Shown: positions 9,286 through 18,339, numbered from the stretch's first letter. The stretch: DNA of 64,000 bases from Litoribacillus peritrichatus (GCF_039537985.1 NZ_BAABBN010000004.1:1692492-1756491); one strand, 5' to 3'. Numbers and translations are program-made. Notes: generated from the letters alone by a model not told the origin.

Positions 9286-9330
9286 ATTTAATAATCAGCC
9301 AACCCGATACCGAAGTACAAAAAACCCAAC

Positions 9331-9573
9331 TTATTTAGCTGAATCTTTAACTAGCTTTGCAACGCGATCAGAAAGCTGAGCACCTTTACCAACCCAGTAT
9401 TCAACACGCTCAGAATCGATGCGTAGACGCTCTTCCTGACCACGAGCGACGGGATTAAAGAACCCTACCCGCTCGATAAAGCGACCGTCACGTGCATTAC
9501 GTGAGTCAGCTACTGAAATGTGATAGAAAGGGCGTTTTTTTGAACCGCTACGTGCTAATCGAATTACTACCAT
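9331..9573 (-). CDS. rpsP: 30S ribosomal protein S16
   Basis: An 80-residue small-subunit assembly protein: MVVIRLARSGSKKRPFYHI, DSRNARDGRFIERVGFFNP and YWVGKGAQLSDRVAKLVK are typical. The frame is open 25 codons further upstream, but ATG 9573 gives the family N-terminus and AAAGGAT lies 9 bases before it. First gene of the operon, 45 bases before rimM. The roughly 160-base leader carries TAGAAT followed by a GC-rich stretch on the leftward strand (near 9680), which could be its -10 region. Confidence 0.98.
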   Translation of the reverse strand: MVVIRLARSGSKKRPFYHISVADSRNARDGRFIERVGFFNPVARGQEERLRIDSERVEYWVGKGAQLSDRVAKLVKDSAK

Positions 9574-9734
9574 AAGGTTTCGATCCTTTATCTGCGGGCA
9601 GGTTTTGAGATCACCTACCGTTAGTGTTAAGACAATCCAGGTCAGCAAAACCCGAAAAGTCCGGTAAATTAAGAGCGCACATTCTACGCGACTAAAACAA
9701 TAAAAGATACCGGTATTTCAACATTTAGAAACGA

Positions 9735-9761
9735 CAAAGCCGCTGATAAACAGCGGCTTTG
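9735..9761 (-). terminator. Hairpin downstream of ffh
   Basis: CAAAGCCGCTG (9735-9745) pairs perfectly with CAGCGGCTTTG (9751-9761), loop ATAAA. The following leftward bases are TCGTTTC, a weak U-tract, so this may be a terminator or a 3'-end stabilising hairpin between ffh and rpsP. Confidence 0.65.
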
Positions 9762-9784
9762 AAGAACCATCACTCAAACGGCGA

Positions 9785-11209
9785 TTAGAATTTCGGAGGC
9801 AAACCGCCTGGGCCACCCATACCGCCCATGCCACCAGGGCCACCCATTCCTCCTGGACCGCCGCCGCCAAACATGCCGCCCATGCCACGCATCATGTTGG
9901 CTACTGCACCTTTCTTACTGAACTTCTTCATCATCTTTTGCATTTGCTTATGCTGTTTAAGAAGACGATTAATATCCTGCAAGTTTGTACCTGAACCCGC
10001 CGCAATTCGTTTTTTGCGCGAATTATTAATCACATCCGGGAAACGGCGTTCATGAGGCGTCATCGAATTAATGATCGATTCCATCTGAACAAACATTTTC
10101 TCATTCAGATGGTCGCCAGCCATTTGCGACAAGTTCCCCATTCCAGGAAGCTTATCCAGAAGGCTGGTCATGCCACCCATGTTTTTCATCTGCTGAAGCT
10201 GATCGCGGAAATCTTCCAGGTTAAACCCTTTACCCTTCTTGATTTTCTTCGCAAACTTTTCCGCTTTCTGCTTATCAATCTTACGATCAGCTTCTTCGAT
10301 AAGCGACAAAACATCGCCCATACCAAGAATACGCGACGCCATACGATCCGGGTGAAACGCCTCAAGTGCATCGGTTTTCTCACCCACACCCAAGAACTTA
10401 ATCGGTTTACCTGTAATATGACGCACAGATAACGCGGCACCACCACGAGCATCACCATCAACCTTCGTCAGCACAACACCGGTCAGTGGCAATGCATCAT
10501 TGAATGCTTTTGCTGTATTTGCAGCATCCTGCCCCGTCATGGCATCAACCACAAACAGGGTTTCAACTGGATTTACTGCCGCATGAAGGCGCTTAATCTC
10601 GCCCATCATTTCTTCATCAATATGAAGACGACCCGCAGTATCCACAATGACTACATCTGCCTGCTTACGCTTGGCCGCTGCGATCGCTTCTTGTGCGATG
10701 TAAACCGGGTCCTGATCACCGGTACTTGGATGAAACTCCAATTCAAGGTCTGTCGCTAATGTTTCCAGCTGTTTAATCGCCGCCGGGCGATAAACATCAG
10801 CAGAAGTTACCAGTACTTTCTTTTTCTTCTGTTCTTTTAGAAACTTACCAAGTTTACCTACAGTTGTGGTTTTACCCGCCCCCTGAAGGCCTGCCATCAT
10901 AATCACAGCAGGAGGTTGAGCCGAAAGATCCAGATCTTCGTTGGCCTCACCCATGATGAGTTCAAGTTCTTCTTGAACGATCTTTACAAATTCCTGACCC
11001 GGGTTCAGATGCTGAGACACATCCAGGCCAATGGCTCGTTCTTTAACTTTACCAATAAAGGCCTTAACCACTAACAATGCGACGTCGGCTTCTAATAAAG
11101 CCAAGCGCACTTCACGTAACGTCCCTTTAATGTTTTCTTCCGTCAGTTTGGCCTGACCGGTAATTTGTTTGAGGGAGTCCGTTAAGCGATCGGATAAATT
11201 TTCAAACAT
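9785..11209 (-). CDS. ffh: Signal recognition particle protein Ffh (SRP54)
   Basis: The GTPase that with 4.5S RNA delivers nascent membrane proteins to FtsY. It has an N domain (1-90), a G domain with P-loop GLQGAGKTTTVGKL (107-120), VDTAGRLHIDEEMM and LTKVDGDARGGAALS, and a Met-rich M domain with MTPHERRFPDVIN and KKRIAAGSGT. The 474 residues end in a Gly/Met tail (MFGGGGPGGMGGPGGMGGMG...) longer than in E. coli, though such tails occur in other bacteria. It is transcribed leftward and divergently from the CcsA-type gene. Confidence 0.97.
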   Translation of the reverse strand: MFENLSDRLTDSLKQITGQAKLTEENIKGTLREVRLALLEADVALLVVKAFIGKVKERAIGLDVSQHLNPGQEFVKIVQEELELIMGEANEDLDLSAQPPAVIMMAGLQGAGKTTTVGKLGKFLKEQKKKKVLVTSADVYRPAAIKQLETLATDLELEFHPSTGDQDPVYIAQEAIAAAKRKQADVVIVDTAGRLHIDEEMMGEIKRLHAAVNPVETLFVVDAMTGQDAANTAKAFNDALPLTGVVLTKVDGDARGGAALSVRHITGKPIKFLGVGEKTDALEAFHPDRMASRILGMGDVLSLIEEADRKIDKQKAEKFAKKIKKGKGFNLEDFRDQLQQMKNMGGMTSLLDKLPGMGNLSQMAGDHLNEKMFVQMESIINSMTPHERRFPDVINNSRKKRIAAGSGTNLQDINRLLKQHKQMQKMMKKFSKKGAVANMMRGMGGMFGGGGPGGMGGPGGMGGMGGPGGLPPKF

Positions 11210-11508
11210 GTAATATTTCTACCTGCAAGTAATCGACAACATCCAAATAGCTCAGACACAGTGTATTTACTGTTTATACCTACTTTATAAAAGTAAGATT
11301 TGACCTAAAGCAAAGATAAGGACGAGCTTAAATTATAGAATTAGCCATATTCTAACTGATTCTGCACCTCAGAAGCTATCAGGACACTTCTCTAAAGATT
11401 CTATATGTGACAAACTAGCGGAGTTTTTTAGAGTTAACGACCTCTAAGCAGTTATTGGTTTTATCTATTCAGGCAAGAATATTTTAATAACAGGAAAATT
11501 AATCCGAT
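11210..11508. other. Intergenic region between divergent ffh and CcsA-type genes
   Basis: It must carry both promoters. I see one small hairpin (TAGAAT 11336-11341 with ATTCTA 11349-11354) and AT-rich stretches near 11480-11495 that could hold a rightward -10, but no site I can name with confidence. Confidence 0.4.
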
Positions 11509-12327
11509 ATGTTGGCGCTAATCGCAGCTCTAGCCGTTTCCTTTGTGTATTGCTCCGTAGCAGTTTCTCAATTACGAACTCTGAACGGCAAAAACGGCCT
11601 TTCTATTCAGGCTCAAAATGCGGCCCTGGCCATTGCTATCGCTGTGCACTTTATTATTTGTGGCTACCAAATGCGTACAGGCAACGGGCCTGACATCAGC
11701 ATTAATAATATTTCCTCTTTAGTCGCGGCGCTCATCAGCTTAATGGTGCTGTTAAACAGTTTTAAAAAACCGGTACTTAGCTTATTCATAGGCATAGCGC
11801 CTTTTGCATCGCTGGCCTTATTGTGGTCCGTCACGGTAACAGAACCGACACAAATTACGGTTCACCATCTGACGGCAGGTTTAGCAACCCACATCATCCT
11901 ATCCATAACTTCATACGCATTTTTCAGTATTGCAGCCTTACAGGCCATCTTATTACTGGTACTGAACAACAAGCTGAAACAGCGCCATAACAGCTGGAAC
12001 ATCATCAAAGCGTTACCACCGCTACAAACGATGGAGCACTTGTTATTCAACATGCTGTGGACCGGATTCATTTTATTGACCGGAGCAATGATCGCCGGGG
12101 TAATTTTTGTTGATGATCTCTTTGAACAGCATCTTGTTCACAAAACCACATTATCCATAGCCGCATGGCTGGTTTTTGGAACGCTGTTATTAGGACATCA
12201 AATGCAGGGCTGGCGAGGAAAAAAAGCGATTCGCTGGACTTTAGGCGGCTGGGCACTGTTACTGCTCGGCTACTTTGGCAGTAAAATTGTCATCGAGTTG
12301 ATCCTTCAATTGCCATCTTCATCTTGA
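11509..12327 (+). CDS. CcsA/YpjD-type cytochrome c assembly membrane protein
   Basis: A 272-residue integral membrane protein with about eight hydrophobic helices, including LALIAALAVSFVYCSVAV, LVAALISLMVLLNSF and WALLLLGYFGSKIVIELIL. Length, topology and position beside ffh match the YpjD branch of the CcsA/CcmC superfamily (PF01578), whose members move haem in cytochrome c biogenesis. The family tryptophan-rich WWD signature is not evident. Histidines suited to haem binding lie in TAGLATHIILSITSYAFF and in EQHLVHKTTLSIAAWLVF. The true function of YpjD proteins is unsettled. AGGA is 13 bases before ATG, so the ribosome site is only fair. Confidence 0.8.
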   Translation: MLALIAALAVSFVYCSVAVSQLRTLNGKNGLSIQAQNAALAIAIAVHFIICGYQMRTGNGPDISINNISSLVAALISLMVLLNSFKKPVLSLFIGIAPFASLALLWSVTVTEPTQITVHHLTAGLATHIILSITSYAFFSIAALQAILLLVLNNKLKQRHNSWNIIKALPPLQTMEHLLFNMLWTGFILLTGAMIAGVIFVDDLFEQHLVHKTTLSIAAWLVFGTLLLGHQMQGWRGKKAIRWTLGGWALLLLGYFGSKIVIELILQLPSSS

Positions 12328-12386
12328 CTGATGGCTTATTCTGCTCAACAATTCCAACAAATTAGCATTGAAAGGCCTTTCCTTCC

Positions 12387-13646
12387 TTGAACGAACACTC
12401 GATTACACTTTTAAGTGTATTTTTATTCTTCCTTATCATTCTTTCAGCATTTTTCTCAAGCTCAGAAACGGGGATGATGTCTCTTAACCGCTATCGCCTT
12501 AAACATTTGGCCAAAAGCGGAAATCGTGGTGCTAAGAACGCTGAAAAGCTACTTAAATCGCCAGACAAACTGATCAGTGTCATTCTGGTGGGTAACAACT
12601 TTGTCAATATTCTTGCGTCAGCCATCGCCACACTGATTGCAGTCCAGCTTTGGGGAGACGCCGGGATCGCCATTGCGACCACTGCCCTGACCATTGTGGT
12701 TCTGATATTTGCAGAGGTCACACCAAAAACCATTGCCGCACTACACCCAGAACGAATCGCATTTCCCGCTTCGTTTGTTTTAGCGGTGCTGCTCAAGCTG
12801 CTTTATCCAGTGATTTGGGTATTGAACCTGATAACAAAATCCTTGCTTAGAATGATTGGTATCAAGTCCGATGGCTCCGGTTCTGACGCGCTAAGCAAAG
12901 AAGAACTCCGAACGGTACTGTATGAGTCAAGTCACCGCATTTCACCTAAATACAAAGATATGCTGGTTTCCATTATCGACCTGGAAAAGGTCACCGTGAA
13001 TGACATCATGGTGCCCCGCAACGATATCGTAGGTATCGATCTTGACCTAGAAATTGATGAAATTGTCGAGCGTATCAGTCACAGCCAACACACAAGATTG
13101 CCGGTTTATAAATCAGACATCAATAAAGTCGTTGGCTTAGTGCACCTACGCAGCATCAACCGTTTTTTAAAAGAAGATAACCTCACCAAGTCAATGATCA
13201 TGCAGGCAACCCGCGAGCCTTACTTTGTGCCTGAAAGTACACCGTTACACACCCAGATGTTTAACTTTCAGAAAGAAAAACGTCGTATCGGTATCGTTGT
13301 AGATGAATACGGTGATGTCATGGGCATCGTAACCCTGGAAGATATTCTGGAAGAAATTGTTGGCGAGTTCACCACCGACATAGCCACCATGAACCAAGAC
13401 ATTACGCCACAAAATGACGGCTCATTTATCATTGACGGTGCTGCGCCGATCCGGGACATCAATAAGTCTCTGAACTGGAACTTGCCCACCGAAGGTCCCA
13501 AAACCATCAACGGTTTGATCATCGACTATTTGGAATACATTCCGGATGCCAATTTAAGTCTGCGCCTTCAGAATTACTACATTGAAGTTTTGCAGGTCAA
13601 AGACAATATGATTAAGTCTACGCGCATCATTCCTGCAAAAAACTGA
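12387..13646 (+). CDS. CorB/HlyC-CorC family CNNM-CBS transporter
   Basis: A 419-residue inner-membrane protein. An N-terminal CNNM (DUF21) domain (about 1-190) has the hallmark FFSSSETGMMSLNRYRLKHLA and VGNNFVNILASAIAT. Paired CBS domains (about 205-330: VNDIMVPRNDIVGID, HTRLPVYKSDINKVVGLVH, RIGIVVDEYGDVMGIVTLEDILEEIVGEF) follow, and then a C-terminal CorC_HlyC domain. Relatives mediate magnesium efflux or cobalt resistance. The start is TTG 12387: no ATG precedes the first helix and an in-frame stop is at 12369. It probably forms an operon with the preceding CcsA-type gene, as in pseudomonads. Confidence 0.92.
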   Translation: MNEHSITLLSVFLFFLIILSAFFSSSETGMMSLNRYRLKHLAKSGNRGAKNAEKLLKSPDKLISVILVGNNFVNILASAIATLIAVQLWGDAGIAIATTALTIVVLIFAEVTPKTIAALHPERIAFPASFVLAVLLKLLYPVIWVLNLITKSLLRMIGIKSDGSGSDALSKEELRTVLYESSHRISPKYKDMLVSIIDLEKVTVNDIMVPRNDIVGIDLDLEIDEIVERISHSQHTRLPVYKSDINKVVGLVHLRSINRFLKEDNLTKSMIMQATREPYFVPESTPLHTQMFNFQKEKRRIGIVVDEYGDVMGIVTLEDILEEIVGEFTTDIATMNQDITPQNDGSFIIDGAAPIRDINKSLNWNLPTEGPKTINGLIIDYLEYIPDANLSLRLQNYYIEVLQVKDNMIKSTRIIPAKN

Positions 13647-13674
13647 TCAAACTACAATAACCTCTCTATCCACA

Positions 13675-13711
13675 AGGTTGCTCTAACTCATTGAGCAACC
13701 TACATTTTCCT
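13675..13711 (+). terminator. Terminator after corB-type gene
   Basis: AGGTTGCTC (13675-13683) pairs with GAGCAACCT (13693-13701), followed by ACATTTTCCTT. It separates the CorB gene from the three-gene operon downstream. Confidence 0.7.
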
Positions 13712-13753
13712 TAAAAAAACCATTCAAACTCCGGTTTCCACTGTAATATTTTG

Positions 13754-13781
13754 TTCAAATAACGGTCAAATTTCATACATA
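13754..13781 (+). promoter_or_regulatory. Possible promoter of the 13.8-18.3 kb operon
   Basis: TTCAAA (13754-13759) and TACATA (13776-13781) are 16 bases apart and resemble weak sigma-70 boxes, 49 bases before the first ATG. They are the best-placed candidates between the upstream terminator and the operon. Weak evidence. Confidence 0.25.
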
Positions 13782-13829
13782 TAACCGCCATAGACTTCTA
13801 ATAAAACGTTCACAGGAGTCGGGCAAGAT

Positions 13830-16262
13830 ATGTCCCAAAAAGCCACAAATTCATCGACCAGTAAGAGTGAAATCCTTCAATCATTTGATGAAGGCAAGTC
13901 CCCTCTTACTCATCACGCTGAATCTCTCACAGAACAACTTTGCTGTGAATTGTTAGGCATAAACCCCAATGATATTTCAACTTTGCCTTTCACCGGAAAA
14001 GACATTACTGCCGGTTCTGAAACTGAGCTCCAGGTTGCCGTCATGGGCACAAAAGAACACGTTGACCTCCCAAAAATCATCCGAAGTTCTTCTTACTATG
14101 CAAATGTTGTTCGCCGCTCTAATACAGGCGACACCCCCGACAACGCCGTAGAGTGTTTAAACGAATATTTGGATAACGACACCAACATCTGGGAAAACAG
14201 CTGGGTTCGTTTTCCGCTCGAACACCTAAACAATCAAAGTCTCCATGTGTTCAATAACGATTTAAAAGCAGATAAAACCACAGAAGACAGCCCACAACGC
14301 GGCGACTCAAACACTTTTTTGTTCATGCAAGACGAGCAACCCTGGGTACGTGTTCCTATCTCCTATCTCGTTAAACTTTCATTGGCCGACATTCTGGCGG
14401 ATAAGTATGAGCTGCCAGAGCAAATTCGATCCAAAGGGATGGAATTATTGGATAATTTCTCAAACGACAACACGTCACCGGAAACACACTCCTTTAAAGT
14501 GCTCGACCTTGAGGCCGAAAAAGGCTTGGGGTTTCAGCTTTCCAGAGAAACCTCACACCGATTTCTGTTCACCCACTTACTGACTGAATACGCAAACAAA
14601 CACTTTGGTTTGGAGCAGGCTCAACAAAAAGCATTAATCTTCTTTTCACCGCACCCGCCGGTTCGCCAAAAGCAGCTGAACGATTGCATTTCCGATAACT
14701 TCTATCGTGAACTTTTCATGAGTCCATGCCTTTCCGGTTGGGATAAAGGCGAAGAAAAGCACGCTTATATGGCGCTCTGCCATCAGGTATTAAGCCGCTC
14801 TCATTTAAATGCTGTTGCTAAATTGCGCGATGCGGGCATCATTAACTCAAATCTGGTCGTGCTGCCAAATACCTCAAACATCAGCTTGGCGAACAATGGC
14901 ACGCACATCAGCCTCGGCAGTAAAAAAATTCAAGCATCACTTGAAGATCAAGACTGCCAATTTAATGAGTCCCATGAAAAATACCTTGGTGATTTGGCCA
15001 TTAAAATTACCGAACACTTCCTGCCTTTGTTTGTCGGCACCTACACAGCGGCGCCTTATCGTATCGATTTTGAGCAATTTCACCCTGAAACCGTGCTGGG
15101 TTTTCTTCCTCACGAAGTTGACTTTACCCATCTTCGAATGTTTTGGCGTCGATGGAAAAGTAAGGCCAAAATCAAATTCATCGGCAGACCCATTACTCCT
15201 TTTGGTCCTGACCTGATCGATAATACGGTAAGGTCCTCATTAGGACTCAAAGGCGACTTTGTCCCTGACTTCAGATTAATTGACTATCCCGCTGCTCTTC
15301 TCAGCACAGAAGAACATGCAGCCTTGGATGGCACACTCGGCAATCAGGACTTATTAAAAGACGACCTGGATAAAATGGGGATTTTTGACCGAAGTATGTC
15401 CATGTACTTGTTATTCAAGCTTCGGGAGTTTAACAAAATGGGCTACTGCGGTTTCGAAGGCCGTCACTACTCACTGTTTCACAGCATTGAGAATGACATG
15501 GGCTTCGCCGTCAACCTTCAAATCCTGATTCAAGCCGTTGCCTATAAATTAATCGCGGAAGGCCAGGTCACACACCAGGACATTCCTGATACACCTGAAA
15601 TAGAAAGCGAACGACGTCAGATTTTCTTCACAGCAGCCGTCGACCTAAAGAAATTTTCTATCAAGCAGGACTCTAAAAATGTGTTTTTAGGTAAGCTGCT
15701 TGAATTTGCCGACAAGATTAAAAAAAGCCGGAGAAACAAAGGGTTCAACGTAATCAAGCTTCAGGATTACAGAATTGCATTGCTCCGCTTTCTTCAAACA
15801 GAAGGCCGGGAGATCATCGCTGACATGGGCCTGCAGGACACCATCAACGACCTTGAAGCCCGCTTAACGGGCGATCAGGCCGTCTCCTCTCGTTTAATTA
15901 AAGACATCATGAAAAATGAACGCATTCCTGATCCAATCCGAATGACCGGAAAGCGTTTTAACCGTAATGCCGAAGAGTACTACCGCAGTGATTTACGTGC
16001 TCAGCACTTATCCGAAGCAATGGCATCCGTCATCCATAAGCTCAGCCAGCTGAACAACGAAGAAAGCGCACTGCTGGAAACACAACTGAATCTTCAGACG
16101 ACGCTTGCTCTCTGGCTGGAGCAAGTCAAGCAACACCTAGCCGCAGACACATTAAACAGCGAGCAAATCAGGCAGTTAATCGCACTCATCATTTATCTGG
16201 ATTGCGATCTATCCGCGCATACTTTGAACCAAAAAAATCAGGAATTCATGCAAGCATGTTAA
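13830..16262 (+). CDS. Unrecognised 810-residue protein, first gene of a PSD/Lgt-like operon
   Basis: I do not recognise this family. The protein has no signal peptide and no clear membrane helix, so it is probably cytoplasmic. Two related segments, SWVRFPLEHL (about 121-130) and PWVRVPISYLVKLSLAD (about 172-188), suggest an internal repeat. The middle holds conserved-looking polar motifs (FLPHEVDFTHLRMFWRRW, FIGRPITPFGPDLIDN, GYCGFEGRHYSLFHSIENDMG) that look like an enzyme core. The last 150 residues are helical and charged. AGGAG lies 11 bases before ATG 13830. Its stop overlaps the start of the decarboxylase-like gene, so the two are translationally coupled and probably work together. Confidence 0.85.
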   Translation: MSQKATNSSTSKSEILQSFDEGKSPLTHHAESLTEQLCCELLGINPNDISTLPFTGKDITAGSETELQVAVMGTKEHVDLPKIIRSSSYYANVVRRSNTGDTPDNAVECLNEYLDNDTNIWENSWVRFPLEHLNNQSLHVFNNDLKADKTTEDSPQRGDSNTFLFMQDEQPWVRVPISYLVKLSLADILADKYELPEQIRSKGMELLDNFSNDNTSPETHSFKVLDLEAEKGLGFQLSRETSHRFLFTHLLTEYANKHFGLEQAQQKALIFFSPHPPVRQKQLNDCISDNFYRELFMSPCLSGWDKGEEKHAYMALCHQVLSRSHLNAVAKLRDAGIINSNLVVLPNTSNISLANNGTHISLGSKKIQASLEDQDCQFNESHEKYLGDLAIKITEHFLPLFVGTYTAAPYRIDFEQFHPETVLGFLPHEVDFTHLRMFWRRWKSKAKIKFIGRPITPFGPDLIDNTVRSSLGLKGDFVPDFRLIDYPAALLSTEEHAALDGTLGNQDLLKDDLDKMGIFDRSMSMYLLFKLREFNKMGYCGFEGRHYSLFHSIENDMGFAVNLQILIQAVAYKLIAEGQVTHQDIPDTPEIESERRQIFFTAAVDLKKFSIKQDSKNVFLGKLLEFADKIKKSRRNKGFNVIKLQDYRIALLRFLQTEGREIIADMGLQDTINDLEARLTGDQAVSSRLIKDIMKNERIPDPIRMTGKRFNRNAEEYYRSDLRAQHLSEAMASVIHKLSQLNNEESALLETQLNLQTTLALWLEQVKQHLAADTLNSEQIRQLIALIIYLDCDLSAHTLNQKNQEFMQAC

Positions 16263-17269
16263 TGCATCAATATATCGACCGAAAAGAAAATGTCATCGAC
16301 GAAACATTGTTTGCCGACCGGATCGTTCAGTGGCTCTACAGTTCTGCACGTGAAAAAGCACCGAATGTATTTAAAGCCTTAACCAGCGCACAAAGCTCAC
16401 GGTTACTGGCTCACCTGAACTTTGACATGGCATTAACGACTCGTCTGCTTGGCAATAAAAAGTTTTTAAAACAGTGCGGCTTGAATCTGGCCGAATGTAT
16501 CGACCCACCGGAATCCTTCACCACAGCCCGGCGGATTTTTGAACGCAAGATCCGTTACTGGGAGTGCAGGCCTCAGCCAGTACAAACAGACGCAATCCTG
16601 TCTCCGGCGGACTCCCGCATGCTAATCGGGTCTCTGAATGACCATTCTCAACTGTTTATTAAAGATAAGTTCTTCAAATTTGAAGAAATGATTGGTACCG
16701 ACCAACATAAATGGCTTTCAGCGTTTGAGGGCGGAGATTTCGCCATCTTCAGACTGACGCCCGATAAATACCATTACAATCATGCCCCGGTGAGCGGCAA
16801 AGTCGTGGATATTTACGAGGTGGATGGCCATTTTCACTCCTGCAACCCTGGCGCAATCGTTAAGGTCGTCACGCCCTACTCCAAAAACCGAAGGGTAGTC
16901 ACCATCATAGATACCGACATTCCTGGCGGAACCAACGTAGGTTTAGTCGCTATGATCGAAGTCGTCGCGCTGATGATCGGAGAAATTGAACAGTGCTACA
17001 GCGACAAAGAATATTTGAATCCGGTCACTGTTGAGCCCGGCCTATTTTTGAAAAAAGGCCAACCCAAAAGCCTCTATCATCCGGGCAGCAGTACCGACGT
17101 ATTGATCTTCCAGAAAAATCGCATGAAGTTCGATGATAAATTAGTAAGTAATTTATCCAATCCACAAGCTGTCAGTCGTTTTAATGACGCCTTTAACCAA
17201 CCTCTGATTGAGACCGACGTTGCAGTCCGGTCACTAATCGGGACACCTGTGTACAACGGAGAAAGATAA
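16256..17269 (+). CDS. Phosphatidylserine decarboxylase-related proenzyme
   Basis: The 337 residues match the PSD fold: TARRIFERKIRYW before AILSPADSRM (family PADG, here D119), RLTPDKYHYNHAPVSGKV (catalytic His 176 of YHRxHxP), and PGSSTDVLIF (277-280) at the place of the LGST self-cleavage motif. PSDs cleave themselves to make a pyruvoyl group on the Ser. Here the residue before that Ser is Ser instead of Gly, so processing may differ. About 100 N-terminal residues precede the core and no clear membrane anchor is seen. The frame opens upstream at 16202, but ATG 16256 (in ATGTTAATG, overlapping the previous stop) is the natural coupled start. Substrate could be phosphatidylserine or another serine/amino-acid compound. 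Confidence 0.82.
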   Translation: MLMHQYIDRKENVIDETLFADRIVQWLYSSAREKAPNVFKALTSAQSSRLLAHLNFDMALTTRLLGNKKFLKQCGLNLAECIDPPESFTTARRIFERKIRYWECRPQPVQTDAILSPADSRMLIGSLNDHSQLFIKDKFFKFEEMIGTDQHKWLSAFEGGDFAIFRLTPDKYHYNHAPVSGKVVDIYEVDGHFHSCNPGAIVKVVTPYSKNRRVVTIIDTDIPGGTNVGLVAMIEVVALMIGEIEQCYSDKEYLNPVTVEPGLFLKKGQPKSLYHPGSSTDVLIFQKNRMKFDDKLVSNLSNPQAVSRFNDAFNQPLIETDVAVRSLIGTPVYNGER

Positions 17270-17270
17270 A

Positions 17271-18314
17271 ATGAATACATTGTTTATTCTCGTACTCGGT
17301 TTAAGCCTTTTGGCCTTCCAAGGATGGATGTTCAAGTTACTCACCGGGGAGCGCTGGCAGTTTCTGGCAACCATTCCTTTAAAGAAAAACCCTCAGGGTG
17401 AATGGCTTGGACTCAACCTGACCTACTACGGTGTATTCACCGCTACCTCGCTAGCCATTGGCGTTATCTTGTTTATATTGATGATGGCATCGGTAGGCAA
17501 CTCTTTGACACTATCCGCTGTGGTGATCGCAGCACTGCTGGCCGTTTGCCTGCCGTCTGCACGTTTAGTGGCCCGCATCGTAGAAGGCAAAAGCCATACC
17601 TTCACTATTGGCGGAGCAACCTTCGTTGGCATCATTTGCGCACCCCTATTCATCGAAGGTTCCAATCTACTTATGGCCAAATACGGCGAGTTGTCACTCA
17701 TTCCGACCATGGCAGCCATGTCCATTGCTTACAGCTTTGGTGAAGGCATAGGTCGCCTTGCATGCGTCAGCTTCGGTTGTTGCTACGGTAAGCCAATGCA
17801 AGAAATGCCAAATTGGGTGCAGAAAGTGTTTGGCCCGCTAAGTTTTACCTTTTCAGGCGAAACACGAAAAGCTTGTTACGCCTCCGAATTACACGGCATT
17901 CAAATATTGCCGATACAGGCCATTACGTCAGTATTGTATGTTTTGTGCGGACTGATCGGATTATTTACCTTCCTTGAAGGCTTCTACTTCTTTGCTTTAA
18001 TGTTTACCCTGGCGTTTACTCAGTTCTGGCGTCTTTATTCTGAAACCTTAAGAGCAGACTATCGTGGAGGCCAAAAGATTTCACCTTATCAAATAATGAC
18101 GGTCGTCGCCGTGGTCTACACAGCCATTTTCATGAGTTTCTACCCGGCACCGGAAGTGGTTGAAGCGAACCTTATCAACGGCTTGTCTTTTCTCTGGTCG
18201 CCAGAAGTCATACTTGGCGTTCAGGCCATTTGGTTACTGTCGTTCTTTTACACAGGCACAAGCACCGTCACCAGCTCCAACCTGAAGTTTCAACTGCACA
18301 GAGACAGAATTTAA
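17271..18314 (+). CDS. Lgt-like (prolipoprotein diacylglyceryl transferase family) membrane protein
   Basis: A 347-residue polytopic membrane protein with about seven helices. Lgt-type landmarks appear in order: LTYYGVFTATSLAIG near residue 50, GGATFVGIICAPL near 115, FGEGIGRLACVSFGCCYGKP (157-175, the Lgt GRxGxF..G signature with R162), HGIQILPIQAITSVLY, and WRLYSETLRADYRGG. The essential Lgt His (HG of SFHGG) is Val here. The protein is therefore probably not the housekeeping Lgt but a relative that moves a lipid or glycerol-phosphate group to something else. It starts 1 base after the decarboxylase-like gene and ends the operon. Confidence 0.78.
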   Translation: MNTLFILVLGLSLLAFQGWMFKLLTGERWQFLATIPLKKNPQGEWLGLNLTYYGVFTATSLAIGVILFILMMASVGNSLTLSAVVIAALLAVCLPSARLVARIVEGKSHTFTIGGATFVGIICAPLFIEGSNLLMAKYGELSLIPTMAAMSIAYSFGEGIGRLACVSFGCCYGKPMQEMPNWVQKVFGPLSFTFSGETRKACYASELHGIQILPIQAITSVLYVLCGLIGLFTFLEGFYFFALMFTLAFTQFWRLYSETLRADYRGGQKISPYQIMTVVAVVYTAIFMSFYPAPEVVEANLINGLSFLWSPEVILGVQAIWLLSFFYTGTSTVTSSNLKFQLHRDRI

Positions 18315-18339
18315 AAACGCATTTAAATTCAACAGATAC

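Noticed and set aside
9785..9900. Gly/Met-rich Ffh tail as a sign of frameshift or foreign sequence
   Set aside because: Such tails are common at the C-terminus of bacterial Ffh and the frame is intact.
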